A stretch of DNA of 64,000 bases from Gammaproteobacteria bacterium (GTDB lineage: Bacteria; Pseudomonadota; Gammaproteobacteria; Ga0077536): the NCBI GenBank assembly GCA_016191285.1, contig JACPPA010000007.1, positions 1 to 64,000 of the forward strand. Direction: 5' to 3'. Position 1 is the stretch's first letter. Each line of letters starts with the position of its first letter. The position numbers and the translations under genes are program-made. This document shows positions 18,728-28,416 of the stretch, piece by piece. The notes beneath the pieces are model-generated. The model ran no database searches. It saw only the letters and a list, made by a program, of their open reading frames with translations, and had not been told where the DNA came from.

Positions 18728-19519
18728 ATGAACCCTCCCACGCCCAAAAAGCGCCTGCTGTTGGTCCTGGACTTCGACGGCTTTCTGATCAATTCCTATG
18801 CGCTGCTGCGCGACACGATGGCCGATTTCGGTCTCGATGTCGGTGACGAGGAGCGTTTTAAAAATCGCCGCAAATTTCTCAAGTACCTCGGCGGCGGCAA
18901 GGAATTGCTCCATAACCTGGTCGGCATGAGCCTACCGAAGACCCGCAAGCTGCGCTTGCGCCTGACCGAGATTTACGCGGAGAGCGGCCGCATTTATCCA
19001 GAATTCATTCCCTTGTTGAATGAGCTGATTGCGAATCCGACGATCCACTGCGGAATTTTAACCCGTAATTACACGTTGAATCCCGGCCCGGTCATTCGTG
19101 CGGTGTTACGCAATAGCGGCGTCAACGATCCCGATCTCGATTTCGTGATCCCCATTCCGGTCGGCGTCAAAAAGACCGAAGTACTCACAGCGATGCGCGC
19201 GTCCCGCTATTTCGAATCGCTCCTGGGCGCGGACGAGGTCGGCGACTATCGTGCGGCCACCGCGGCTGGCTACGATTGTGTAATCGGGAGTTACGGCTTC
19301 GATACTCGCGAACGGCTCGTCACACAGGGCGCGGTTCCCGCCGATTGCATTTACGACACGCCAGCCGCATTAACCGTCGCGCTTAAGGAGCGCTTGGCGA
19401 TTTATTTAGACAACGTCGAGCGCGGAACGCTGGGCAGGCGAGTAATGGCATCGACCTCGGGCCGGTTGATCGGCGCGAGATACGACGCGAAATCGGCGGT
19501 GCACGCGGCCCACGAGTAG
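18728..19519 (+). CDS. HAD-superfamily hydrolase-like protein
   Basis: LLLVLDFDGFLINSYALLRDTM ... GILTRN ... EVGDYRAATAAGYDCVIGSYGF. Starts 6 bp after the aminotransferase stop. Confidence 0.75.
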   Translation: MNPPTPKKRLLLVLDFDGFLINSYALLRDTMADFGLDVGDEERFKNRRKFLKYLGGGKELLHNLVGMSLPKTRKLRLRLTEIYAESGRIYPEFIPLLNELIANPTIHCGILTRNYTLNPGPVIRAVLRNSGVNDPDLDFVIPIPVGVKKTEVLTAMRASRYFESLLGADEVGDYRAATAAGYDCVIGSYGFDTRERLVTQGAVPADCIYDTPAALTVALKERLAIYLDNVERGTLGRRVMASTSGRLIGARYDAKSAVHAAHE

Positions 19520-20460
19520 CGCGCGGCGTGGGCGGCGCAGTCGGCGCGCGACAAACGCAGTGCGCCCTGAATCGCGGCGTTTAAGTTTTCATCGAGCACG
19601 CCGCAGCGCCCCTGCCGTACCACATCCAATGGGCCCTGCACCGGAAATGCGGCAACGGGCAATCCGCAGGCCATCGCTTCGAGTAACACCAAACCGAAAG
19701 TATCGGTGCGGCTCGGAAAGACGAATACATCGCCCGCCGCGAGATGTCGCGCGAGCTCGCGACCATATTTGGCGCCGAGAAAATGCACCTGTGGATAGCG
19801 CTCGCGCAACCGCTCCAGATCGGGACCCTCGCCGATCACGACCTTGGTCGGTACGCCCTCCGCGGTTAGAAACGCCTCGATATTTTTTTCAACCGCCACC
19901 CGTCCCATATACACGGCCACCGGACGCGGAAACTGCCACACCACGGGATTCGTGGGATTGAATATTTCGAGATCCACGCCACGCGCCCACAGACACAAAT
20001 TGCGGAATCCGCGCGCCACCAACTTATCGCGCTGGGTCGCGGTGGGCACCATGGTCCGCACCGCGACGGCGTGAAATCGCCGCATATAGGCGTAACTCCA
20101 GGCAATCGGCAGCGGCGCGCGCAGACGGATGTATTCAGGAAACTGCGTGTGAAACGAGGTGGTGAACGGTAGCTTGTGGTCGATGCAGTAACGACGCGCG
20201 GCGTGACCAAGCGGCCCTTCGGTCGCGATATGAATCGCTTGCGGTGTGAATTCACGCAGTGTGCCCCGCAGCTTCGATGCCGGCCACACCGCAAGGCGAA
20301 TACTGGGGTAAGTCGGGCACGGCACGGTGCGAAACGCGTCGGGCGTTATCATTCGCACCGTATGGCCTAGACGCGAGAGAGTCTCGCGGGTGGTATCGAG
20401 CGTTCGGACAACACCGTTCACCTGCGGATGCCAGGCGTCGGTTACGATGGCGATGCGCAT
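19402..20460 (-). CDS. Glycosyltransferase family 4 (lipid glycosyltransferase-like, Agt-type)
   Basis: MRIAIVTDAWHPQVNGVVRTL...PFTTSFHTQFPEYI...VYMGRVAVEKNIEAFL...VIGEGPDLERL...VFPSRTDTFGLVLLEAMACGLPVAAFPVQGPLDVV. Confidence 0.9.
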   Translation of the reverse strand: MRIAIVTDAWHPQVNGVVRTLDTTRETLSRLGHTVRMITPDAFRTVPCPTYPSIRLAVWPASKLRGTLREFTPQAIHIATEGPLGHAARRYCIDHKLPFTTSFHTQFPEYIRLRAPLPIAWSYAYMRRFHAVAVRTMVPTATQRDKLVARGFRNLCLWARGVDLEIFNPTNPVVWQFPRPVAVYMGRVAVEKNIEAFLTAEGVPTKVVIGEGPDLERLRERYPQVHFLGAKYGRELARHLAAGDVFVFPSRTDTFGLVLLEAMACGLPVAAFPVQGPLDVVRQGRCGVLDENLNAAIQGALRLSRADCAAHAARYSWAACTADFASYLAPINRPEVDAITRLPSVPRSTLSK

Positions 20461-20493
20461 CTGAAGCTCACGGGTAAACTGCCGTAAAAAGAC

Positions 20494-20516
20494 AAGGCCC
20501 CGCGCGGCGGGGCCTT
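20494..20516 (-). terminator. Terminator hairpin of the alkaline phosphatase transcript
   Basis: AAGGCCCCG-CGCGG-CGGGGCCTT; minus-strand downstream sequence is TGTCTTTTTACGG. Confidence 0.75.
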
Positions 20517-20555
20517 GGTCGCCATTCAATGCTGGGCGATCACTCGGTTATTTCG

Positions 20556-22646
20556 TTACTCGTGATTATCGTGATTATCGTGCTCCTCGTTCTCGCCGGC
20601 CGTGCGCGTGCCGCCGACTGCCGCCTGCATCATTTTGAAGAACACGTCGGTATTGTCCAATGTGCCGTTCAGCAACGACGCGCCGCGGCCCATCGCACTG
20701 AGCGGAATGTCGTTCGCCGTGTGGGCGGCGACCGCGTCTTCAATTTGACCCGTGACCATGAATCCGCCCGCGACATCGCGATTGATCGGAAGGTTCGGAT
20801 AGGTATTGAGCGGCACCACTGCGTTGCCCGGCTGTTGGCCGTCGCGCAGCGGTTTGGGGTTAGTCAACCAGTCTTCGCGGCGATCCGCATTCGCGCCATA
20901 GCCGATCAACATCTTGAAGTCGGGATCGGTTGACTGCGGATAGCCATCGCCAGCGATCGTGTACGACGGGAAGCGCGCCAGCTCGTAGGTGCCGACCACG
21001 CCGTTACGCGGGCCACCAGCCGCGGTGCCCAGCCCCGACGCCGAGCGGGTGACGAGTGACGCGTTGTTGACTCTAGAGGCGCCGATGACCGCGACACCGG
21101 CGCACTCATGGTCAGCCGTGACGATTACCAAGGTATCGGGATGGGTGAGCGCGTATTGCTTGGCCTTGCCGATCGCACGATCGAACTCAATAGTGTCGAC
21201 AATGAATCGCTCGGTGTCCATGTTGTGCGCTTGTTTGTCGATTGACGCGCCTTCAACCATCAGCACGAAACCATTCGGGCTGTTGGCGTCGAGCACGTTC
21301 AAGGCCTTGTCCGTCATCTCCTCAAGCAACGGCTGATTGCTAAAGCCGTAATCGTCCACCACGGTGGAAGTGCCGCGACGTTTGCCGACTTTGTCGAGTG
21401 CGACATTCATATTCGACAGCGAGAAGAGGCCGAGTAGCGGCTTGTTGAGTGGAGCCGCGGTCAATGCGGTCGCATCCGGCGCATAACTCCAGCCGGCGGT
21501 GGTGAATTCGGTGATGAGATCGCGGCCGGTGTCGTTAGCGACACCCCCATTTGCGCCCCACCCCGTGGTGATATCGGAAGTGAGCGCGTAATCGGTCGCC
21601 GCATTCCGCTCCGACCCATTGAAGTTCGCGCTACCGGCGGTGCCGCAGCTCGGCGTGCTGCCGGTGCAAGTCGTCGGGTTAGGCAGGAACCATTTCCGTC
21701 CGCCGCCTAGGAGCACGGTCAGTCCGGTGAGGTTACGATCATCGAAATACTGATCGACAATGCCCGTGCCGTTGCCGCGCGCTTGGGTGTGCACCGCATT
21801 CGCGGCCGGTGTCGCGTCAAACACATCGGCAGTGGTCACGATCCCAAGCTTCTTGCCTTGGGTGCGCGCAAGATACTCGGACATGTATTCGACGCGTGGG
21901 TTGTCGAAGGCCGCTTTGGTGTCATCCGGCCACACGCCTTCCTGATTGTTCGCGGCCTTATTGCCGTTGACATAGTTGGCCATGCCAGGTGCGGAGTCGG
22001 TGACGATCGAATTCAAGGAACCGGTCATGATCATCGCGGTGTAGGGGAAAGTGTCCATCGCAAGCTTGCCCTTGGCTTTGCCCTGCGCTTCGCCCTTCAG
22101 CATGATGCGCGCGGCGGTGCGATGGCCCGCGCCCATGCCGTCGCCGAGCATGATGATGACGTTTTTGGCTTTTCTACCGCCGTGGTTAATGGCGACGACT
22201 TCGAAATTACCCCGTGCCGTGGTCGTGGAACCGTCGCTTTGAGTCGCGATGGCGCTCAGCGTGTGGACGCCCGGCGTGGCATTCGAATAGGCGCGTAAGG
22301 AAGCCACCGCGGAGTTCGGTAGCAGACCGGCAACGAGTCCGGTAGTGACCATGGCGGTGTTGCCGACCGGCGGGCCCGACACCACGGTGCCAACCGACAC
22401 GCCGTCGACCTTGAATTCAACGCTGGTCACGGTACCAGCGCTCGGCTGCACGGTCGCCTGCAGATCGAACCGCTGCGCGGGGATAAAGCGCGCGATCATC
22501 GGAGTCGTCTCGACGCCATTGGTCGCGAACAACTGGCTCGGGGGAGTTAAGCGGGAAATCGCCGGGTTAGCCTGTGCCTGCGCCGCCAGGGCGCTGGCGA
22601 TCGCCAGGCCGAGGATAGAAGTGCGATTACGAATGAACTGCGTCAT
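20556..22646 (-). CDS. Alkaline phosphatase (PhoA/alk_phosphatase family), secreted
   Basis: KNVIIMLGDGMGAGHRTAARIM...SIVTDSAPGMANYVNG...LGIVTTADVFDATPAANAVH...VMVEGASIDKQAHNMDTERFIVDTIEFDRAIG...VIVTADHECAG. Confidence 0.95.
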   Translation of the reverse strand: MTQFIRNRTSILGLAIASALAAQAQANPAISRLTPPSQLFATNGVETTPMIARFIPAQRFDLQATVQPSAGTVTSVEFKVDGVSVGTVVSGPPVGNTAMVTTGLVAGLLPNSAVASLRAYSNATPGVHTLSAIATQSDGSTTTARGNFEVVAINHGGRKAKNVIIMLGDGMGAGHRTAARIMLKGEAQGKAKGKLAMDTFPYTAMIMTGSLNSIVTDSAPGMANYVNGNKAANNQEGVWPDDTKAAFDNPRVEYMSEYLARTQGKKLGIVTTADVFDATPAANAVHTQARGNGTGIVDQYFDDRNLTGLTVLLGGGRKWFLPNPTTCTGSTPSCGTAGSANFNGSERNAATDYALTSDITTGWGANGGVANDTGRDLITEFTTAGWSYAPDATALTAAPLNKPLLGLFSLSNMNVALDKVGKRRGTSTVVDDYGFSNQPLLEEMTDKALNVLDANSPNGFVLMVEGASIDKQAHNMDTERFIVDTIEFDRAIGKAKQYALTHPDTLVIVTADHECAGVAVIGASRVNNASLVTRSASGLGTAAGGPRNGVVGTYELARFPSYTIAGDGYPQSTDPDFKMLIGYGANADRREDWLTNPKPLRDGQQPGNAVVPLNTYPNLPINRDVAGGFMVTGQIEDAVAAHTANDIPLSAMGRGASLLNGTLDNTDVFFKMMQAAVGGTRTAGENEEHDNHDNHE

Positions 22647-22705
22647 TGGGTCTCTCTCCATTGATGATATTAGGGATTGCTTCTGCGTGTTTAGGCAGCG
22701 TCGCG

Positions 22706-23308
22706 CTAATTTCCGTGCGCTACCGTGGTCTCACGCGGAACGGCAGACGTTCGACTATCGAAATCGGCTGCGCTCGCGGTTACCGCGCTGTCGTCGAGGA
22801 CCAACCGCGTATACGACACGCGGCTGTTCGGTTCAGGCTTGCCGCCAAGATCGAGCATGCCGGTTAACACCCAGCGGCCCGCGCGGTAAGGCAAGACGCG
22901 GTTCCGATCCTTGCCCGGCATGTGCACGAACACCGTCGTCGCGGGTAGATCGTCGGCGGGTCCGTCGGCGGATTCCGCAAGTGCGACCGGCAGGGGCGTT
23001 AACATGAAAACCCCTGGAGCGGGCTCATCTTCGCGCACCATATAGCCGATTAAACGCACCCTTTTACCCCCGAGACCGCGCAATTTTTCAGTCGGCTCAA
23101 GGCCACGAGGGCCGATCGGCATCTTGTAGAAATCTTTGAAGTTGAGTTCCTCGACACCAGCCGGTAGCGGAGGTAAGTCGCTTGCGGCGTCAGTGTGAGT
23201 TGCGCGCGGCGGGTTGGCGCGCGCCGCGTCGGCTGCGTTCGCCGATACGGCCAGCAGGCTCGTTTGAAGGATAAGAGTGGAAAACAAAACGACGCGCCGG
23301 GTTCGCAT
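22706..23308 (-). CDS. DUF3299-domain secreted protein
   Basis: LRGLGGKRVRLIGYMV...GVFMLTPLPVALAESADGPADDLPATTVFVHM...VLTGMLDLG resembles DUF3299. Immediately upstream of the alkaline phosphatase on the same strand. Confidence 0.7.
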   Translation of the reverse strand: MRTRRVVLFSTLILQTSLLAVSANAADAARANPPRATHTDAASDLPPLPAGVEELNFKDFYKMPIGPRGLEPTEKLRGLGGKRVRLIGYMVREDEPAPGVFMLTPLPVALAESADGPADDLPATTVFVHMPGKDRNRVLPYRAGRWVLTGMLDLGGKPEPNSRVSYTRLVLDDSAVTASAADFDSRTSAVPRETTVAHGN

Positions 23309-23366
23309 GGCTGCACCTGCACTGAATTACTGAACCCGAACCTTACTCGTCCTTTATTAACGCAAG

Positions 23367-23384
23367 ATTGCAACGAAATGACAG
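23367..23384 (-). promoter_or_regulatory. PHO-box-like repeat upstream of the DUF3299-alkaline phosphatase operon
   Basis: Minus strand CTGTCAT-TTCG-TTGCAAT; first half-site perfect, ~59 bp upstream of the start. Confidence 0.5.
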
Positions 23385-23664
23385 TTCTGTTGCGCGCATT
23401 CACGCCACGCCCTCAATGTTTTTTCCGGTGACCTACAAATATTTGGCTGGAGGCACTCGGCTATCGAGCGCGAGCCTTGGATGCGGTGCGCCTCGTCGCT
23501 AATGAGTTAACAATGGGGTAACAAAGATCGAATTTATTACACTGTGGCGCAACAATTCGCGGTTAGACTGATCTGATGGATGAGCTTCTGGCCGGGGCGT
23601 CCGGAGCGATTCCTTTTCCACGCGCGGATCTCAGACCGGACGTTCCACGCTAGGAGCAATCGCG

Positions 23665-24198
23665 ATGTTACGGCTAGTACATGATCTGACCCGCTTCGAC
23701 CGACCGCTCATGATCGAGCATTTCTGTAGCCTAAACGGCACAGATCGATACCTGCGGTTCGGCCTGCCGCGTGATGATGGCTCACTGAAGGAATACGTCG
23801 AAGCGATCGATTTCGAGCGCGATCTCGTCCTCGGCGTGTTTGGCCCTGGGTTCAAACTGGTCGCCGTCGCACATGTCGGTCTGATCGATGACACGGCCGA
23901 ACTCGGTTTGAGTGTCCTGCCGGAATTCCGACGCCAGAATTTGGCGTCGCTCGCCGTGCAACGCGCGGCGCGGCGCGCTCGCGCCAACGGCGCAAAAAAG
24001 TTGTGGATCCATTTTCTGCGCGAGAATCGCGCGATCCTAGCCTTCGCACGCAAGAATAAGATGCGAATAGAACTGCGGGACGCCGAAGGTGACGCCTACC
24101 TTCCTCTGCCGCCAGTAGGACAACTCACTTACGTATTCGATCTGTACCAGTCGCAGTTGGCGTTGCTGGCGCGCGCCTGGCGAGTCTCTGGAGTTTAA
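23665..24198 (+). CDS. GNAT-family N-acetyltransferase
   Basis: FKLVAVAHVGLIDDTAELGLSVLPEFRRQNLASLAVQRAARRARANGAKKLWIHFLRENRAIL is the GNAT motif. Confidence 0.85.
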   Translation: MLRLVHDLTRFDRPLMIEHFCSLNGTDRYLRFGLPRDDGSLKEYVEAIDFERDLVLGVFGPGFKLVAVAHVGLIDDTAELGLSVLPEFRRQNLASLAVQRAARRARANGAKKLWIHFLRENRAILAFARKNKMRIELRDAEGDAYLPLPPVGQLTYVFDLYQSQLALLARAWRVSGV

Positions 24199-24360
24199 AG
24201 TATTTCAATCGGCATCGATGGCACGAAGCGATCGTCCGAGGGCGCTCGCTACCCCTGCGGTGACAGTATGTTGGAACCCAAACGGATTTCCGATGGCAAC
24301 GACTAAACCGAATCACATCGGAAATGATCCAGGAAATTGTGAAATGCCTGAGCCTAACCT

Positions 24361-24467
24361 TCGTCATTCCGGACGCCGCCGCGCACGCGGCGGCGTCCGG
24401 AATCCAGGGGGCTTTGGAGACGTCGCATGGATTCCGGATAACCGCGCGGCGGTTTCCGGAATGACGA
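24361..24467. repeat. 107-bp intergenic inverted-repeat element
   Basis: Perfect 13-bp terminal inverted repeats TCGTCATTCCGGA / TCCGGAATGACGA with internal CCGGAATCCA / ATGGATTCCGG arms. Confidence 0.85.
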
Positions 24468-24613
24468 GGTTGGGGAGTCCGGACGAAGATTCATGGATCG
24501 CACGTGCAACCAAAGTCCGATGATCCACCATCGATGTGAAGGTGTTTAGTTGGCCGACTTTCAAGGCCTTCGATCGACCCGGCGATTTATGTTCATCTAT
24601 TTAGATTCGGCGA

Positions 24614-25285
24614 TTAAGCACTCCCAGTGGGGGTTTTCCGTTGCGCCTTGCGGCCCCAGGTATCGTAATACGTCAGCTCGGAGGCGAAGCGCCGGGTCAC
24701 GGGTCCGAACTTGCCTTGCGGGAATCCGAGTGGAATGGCGACGGCAACGCCGAAGTCGTCTGGGATCCGGAGGTAATGGCAGAGTTCAATCTCAAAGGTC
24801 TGATGCAAAGTCGTGAGGCACGCGCCTAATCCCAGCGCACGCGCGGCCAATAAAATATTTTGCGCACACGGGAGCGTGGAAGCGTACGACGGCGGGGCGC
24901 GGCCGACCCGCCACCCCGGCGGTACACCGAGCGGCCAATTGCGTTCGCCACATACCAGCAGGATTACCGGCACTTCGTGCATGTGTTCCGCCAAGTGAAG
25001 GGTCGAACGGAGGGCACGCGCACGCGCGCTGTTATCGTCCGGATTAAGCGTCGAGTTTTCAAATCGTTTCTGCATCGCGCTTAAATAGCGATCCGCGAAA
25101 AACCGCTTCGGCGCGGGTTCGCGCAAAACGAGAAACGCCCAGGGTTGTCGATTGCGTCCGCTCGGTGCACAAATTCCGGCGGCGAGAATTTTGTCGAGCA
25201 AGACCTTGGGAACGGGATCGGGTTTCAAGCGACGCATCGCGCGCGTCGAGTGAATCACTTCAAACAGCGTTGGCTCGGCGCTCAT
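24614..25285 (-). CDS. Nitroreductase family protein
   Basis: FEVIHSTRAMRRLKPDPVPKVLLDKILAAGICAPSGRNRQPWAFLVL...AQNILLAARALGLGACLTT. Confidence 0.9.
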   Translation of the reverse strand: MSAEPTLFEVIHSTRAMRRLKPDPVPKVLLDKILAAGICAPSGRNRQPWAFLVLREPAPKRFFADRYLSAMQKRFENSTLNPDDNSARARALRSTLHLAEHMHEVPVILLVCGERNWPLGVPPGWRVGRAPPSYASTLPCAQNILLAARALGLGACLTTLHQTFEIELCHYLRIPDDFGVAVAIPLGFPQGKFGPVTRRFASELTYYDTWGRKAQRKTPTGSA

Positions 25286-25307
25286 GCAGGCATCGCGTAC
25301 AACTCGA

Positions 25308-25856
25308 TTAAGCCGCCGAGCTGTTGACTTCGAGCCGCGGCGGCGGCGTTGAATACTTGGTTGTCAGATAGCGTTGCAATTCGCTCAGGACGGCGGTGGG
25401 TTCGATGGGATGACCGACTAATTCCTGCAACCGCAGTACTAAAATTCGCTCGGGCAACGTGGTCATCGCCAATAGTTCGAGATCGTCGACATCGATTCGC
25501 GGTCCTTGGTTATTACCTTCCGGATTCAAGATCCGATTCAAACGCAGGGCGTCAAGATTAAAATGACCGACCAGATCGTCGCCATGCGCCGCGAACACCG
25601 AGAGCAGATCGAGAACGGTCGAATTGGTATAGGACAGCGGCGCGACTTCAGATAACCCGACTTTCACAATAAAGCGAAAAACCTCCGCTTCACGTACTCG
25701 TAACCGACGCGAAATCGCCTTGATGCGACCGTAATCGGAGGTGCTGATCCGAATCGAAATACTGCGCTTGCTGTTGTCGTTAATGACCCCACTGCTTAAT
25801 TTTTCCATCGAAAGCGGCCTCGCCCGCGGCGCCTGATCAAGGTTGGTATTTTCCAT
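25308..25856 (-). CDS. Hypothetical protein with ribbon-helix-helix-like segment
   Basis: SKRSISIRISTSDYGRIKAISRRLRVREAEVFRFIVKVGL resembles RHH DNA-binding proteins. Confidence 0.5.
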   Translation of the reverse strand: MENTNLDQAPRARPLSMEKLSSGVINDNSKRSISIRISTSDYGRIKAISRRLRVREAEVFRFIVKVGLSEVAPLSYTNSTVLDLLSVFAAHGDDLVGHFNLDALRLNRILNPEGNNQGPRIDVDDLELLAMTTLPERILVLRLQELVGHPIEPTAVLSELQRYLTTKYSTPPPRLEVNSSAA

Positions 25857-25943
25857 AGGGTGACATCCTTACGACGAGTAAAAGTCCATTCTCGTCGCCA
25901 TACATAACAATCGTGTGACAACGGCCGGCGGTTATTACACCGG

Positions 25944-26666
25944 CTATGGGCGCGGCGCGGCATCGTTCCCCGAGCCCCGTTCGAGCGCCTTCACATTGAC
26001 CTCGCGTAATTGATCCTGTGACTTGCCGGCATACTCCTGCAGGATATTCTCAATCGCGACGCCCTTAATCCCGGTCAGCGGCTCATGCTGGACCAACGCG
26101 TCCCAACTCGATTTATTTTTGTAGAGGTCCATTAATTCACGGTTCGCTTGATAGAGGGCGAGGTTCTTACGTTCGGAGTCCTGCAATTCACGTTGAGTCC
26201 TCTGTAATTGCGCCTCGAAGTCCTGCCTGGCGGCTTCGGTTTCGCGCAGTGTGGCGGCTTTTTCTTTGTATTTCGCCACCACCTCTTGGAGCTGCTCCGT
26301 GGTTTTGGTTAACCGCTCTTTGCTGTGATTAAGCGCGGAGTCGAGCGCGACATTCTTGTGTGTTGACGAGGCCAGATCCGCGGCCGATTCGGACAGCGAA
26401 CGGTCTTTGGCCTTGAGATCCGCCTTGAGATTGGCGATCTGTCGATCCTTCGCCGCACCGTCGGCCCGCGCGGTGGCCAATTCGGTTTCAAGCAGACCTT
26501 TTTGCTGAGCAATCTGTTTCAACAAGCCCTGCGCCTTGAGCAAGGCCTGCGCGGCGTTGGCAGGGTTGTCAGCGCGCGCGCCAGCGAGCGGCAGCAGCGC
26601 AAAAGAAAGCGCTAGCGCGTGAACCAACCGCGCGCGGCCTTTGAGCCGGGGCTTAAAATTTCGCAT
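25944..26666 (-). CDS. Periplasmic coiled-coil protein associated with the porin/Ton cluster
   Basis: Signal-like N-terminus and long heptad coiled coil (LLETELATARADGAAKDRQIANLKADLKAKDRS...). Start codon uncertain. Confidence 0.6.
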   Translation of the reverse strand: MRNFKPRLKGRARLVHALALSFALLPLAGARADNPANAAQALLKAQGLLKQIAQQKGLLETELATARADGAAKDRQIANLKADLKAKDRSLSESAADLASSTHKNVALDSALNHSKERLTKTTEQLQEVVAKYKEKAATLRETEAARQDFEAQLQRTQRELQDSERKNLALYQANRELMDLYKNKSSWDALVQHEPLTGIKGVAIENILQEYAGKSQDQLREVNVKALERGSGNDAAPRP

Positions 26667-28383
26667 TGAGATCGATTTGGAGTACATCGATTGCAAGAGG
26701 CGGGCCGTCGATTTCGGTGGCCGACAACCAATTCGCACGCAGCCAGATGTTCTTGGTTAAGCCATACTTGCCACTTAAACGATAGCCTTTGGCATCGGTG
26801 CCGCCCAGGTGAAAATCCGATTCGGTGAAGGCATCGAGCACGGCATCGCGTTGCAGATAGCGATAGCCAGCGGATAGTTGCCAATCCCCCAATTTCGCGA
26901 TCTGCGGCCAGCCCGTCACCATTTCGAGCTGCCAGCCCAGGGTGCGCTCTTTAATCGGATACAGATAAGTGGTGCCGCCGGTGCGCGCACGGATTTGGTC
27001 GGCATTAAAACCCACGTTCTTCACGATATCGCCGTTGAAGATCACGTGATACGGCGCGAGGTAAGCGAGATCGACCGACAACGTGAGATCCACCAGCCGA
27101 TAATCGGACGCCAGCGCGAAAATCTGATCGTTCACGCCACCATCGAGATTCGGATCGTTGGCGATGTTATAGAGCAGATTGCCCTTCTGCAAAAATTGCG
27201 GCTGGGTGCCGTTGCGCAAGGTGCTGCCGAGCGCATTTCGTTTGCCGATGATATGGAGGTAATCGTAATAGGCGCTCGCGATTTGCACCTTGTTCTGATT
27301 ATCGAATTCCCACGCCACACCCAATTGCCCGCCCGCCAGCCATTTATCCTGCGCGGCGAAATCGATTTGTTGCAAAGGGAAAAGCCCAACCGTCGCAAAC
27401 ACCGATCGCCTGTTGTTGCCTAAGCCCGTCAAGCCATCCTCTTCACCGATGGCGCGCCTTAAGGTTAGCGCGGCGCCATCGAAATTCAGATCCTCATCCC
27501 ACAGCAGATCGGTCGAGACCCAGGGGTTGGCAATCCGGCCGACGGCGAAATTCAGTGACGAATCGAGCCACGACCAGCCTTGTTCCGCAGGCAAATCATA
27601 GAGCAAGGCCGCGCGGTCTAGCTGAATGTTAAACCGTTGCCCCGTGTTGCCCAGCGTTTGGTTAGTGGAGACAGGAATCGTTTGATTCCCGGTAGTGAGG
27701 CGCGTGTCAAACGACCAACGATCCGCAATCTTGGCTTGCAGCCCCAGGCGCACGCGCTCACGCCAGCGATTGATATCTTGCGAGGTGTTTAAGAAAGCGC
27801 CCGGACCCGCCTTGCCGATGCCGCCGGCGGCATTGATCTTGGCGATATCGAGATACAGATTTTGGCCGCTTAAGGTAGCGGCGTTGCCCTTGCCAAAGCG
27901 ATCGAACTCGTTGCGCACGCGCGCATCGCCATAGAGCTTGATACGGCTGAGCCAGCCCGGCAACGCATCCGGCGTGCCCCATTTTTCTTGCTTGGCTTTT
28001 TGCGCGACATCGGTTAACACGTCTTGCCGCAATTCGGAACGCACCTGTTCGCGAATTTCCTGTTTGACGAATTCGGGGACATAGGGCACGCGCACCACCT
28101 TGGTACTCGTCGGCGGCGCGGCTTCGAGAACGGTATTCGCCTTGGTGTCCGCGGGTCGCGCGGCGACTTCCGCCGCCGCTTGTCTGGCCGCGTCGTTTTC
28201 GGCTTTTTTGACCAGCGCCTGCGCTTGTTTCTGGTTGAGCACGCCCTGCTTGACCAAGGCATCGACCAGATTCAACACCGTATTCCTAAGCTCAAGCAAG
28301 TCTTGTTGCTCACTCGCCAAAGTCGGCGGTGTGGTGATGAACATGGCCGCGCCGAGCAGGCTCGCCGTTATGATTTTTTTCAA
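26653..28383 (-). CDS. Putative outer-membrane porin
   Basis: Signal peptide, coiled-coil N-region, then beta-barrel-like repeats ending in aromatic NAKF. Confidence 0.8.
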   Translation of the reverse strand: MKKIITASLLGAAMFITTPPTLASEQQDLLELRNTVLNLVDALVKQGVLNQKQAQALVKKAENDAARQAAAEVAARPADTKANTVLEAAPPTSTKVVRVPYVPEFVKQEIREQVRSELRQDVLTDVAQKAKQEKWGTPDALPGWLSRIKLYGDARVRNEFDRFGKGNAATLSGQNLYLDIAKINAAGGIGKAGPGAFLNTSQDINRWRERVRLGLQAKIADRWSFDTRLTTGNQTIPVSTNQTLGNTGQRFNIQLDRAALLYDLPAEQGWSWLDSSLNFAVGRIANPWVSTDLLWDEDLNFDGAALTLRRAIGEEDGLTGLGNNRRSVFATVGLFPLQQIDFAAQDKWLAGGQLGVAWEFDNQNKVQIASAYYDYLHIIGKRNALGSTLRNGTQPQFLQKGNLLYNIANDPNLDGGVNDQIFALASDYRLVDLTLSVDLAYLAPYHVIFNGDIVKNVGFNADQIRARTGGTTYLYPIKERTLGWQLEMVTGWPQIAKLGDWQLSAGYRYLQRDAVLDAFTESDFHLGGTDAKGYRLSGKYGLTKNIWLRANWLSATEIDGPPLAIDVLQIDLNAKF

Positions 28384-28416
28384 CAGAGTTCTCGTTATAA
28401 GGGCAAATTTTCAACG

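Noticed and set aside
21783-22298. 171-aa plus-strand ORF
   Set aside because: Antisense to the alkaline phosphatase; no family features.
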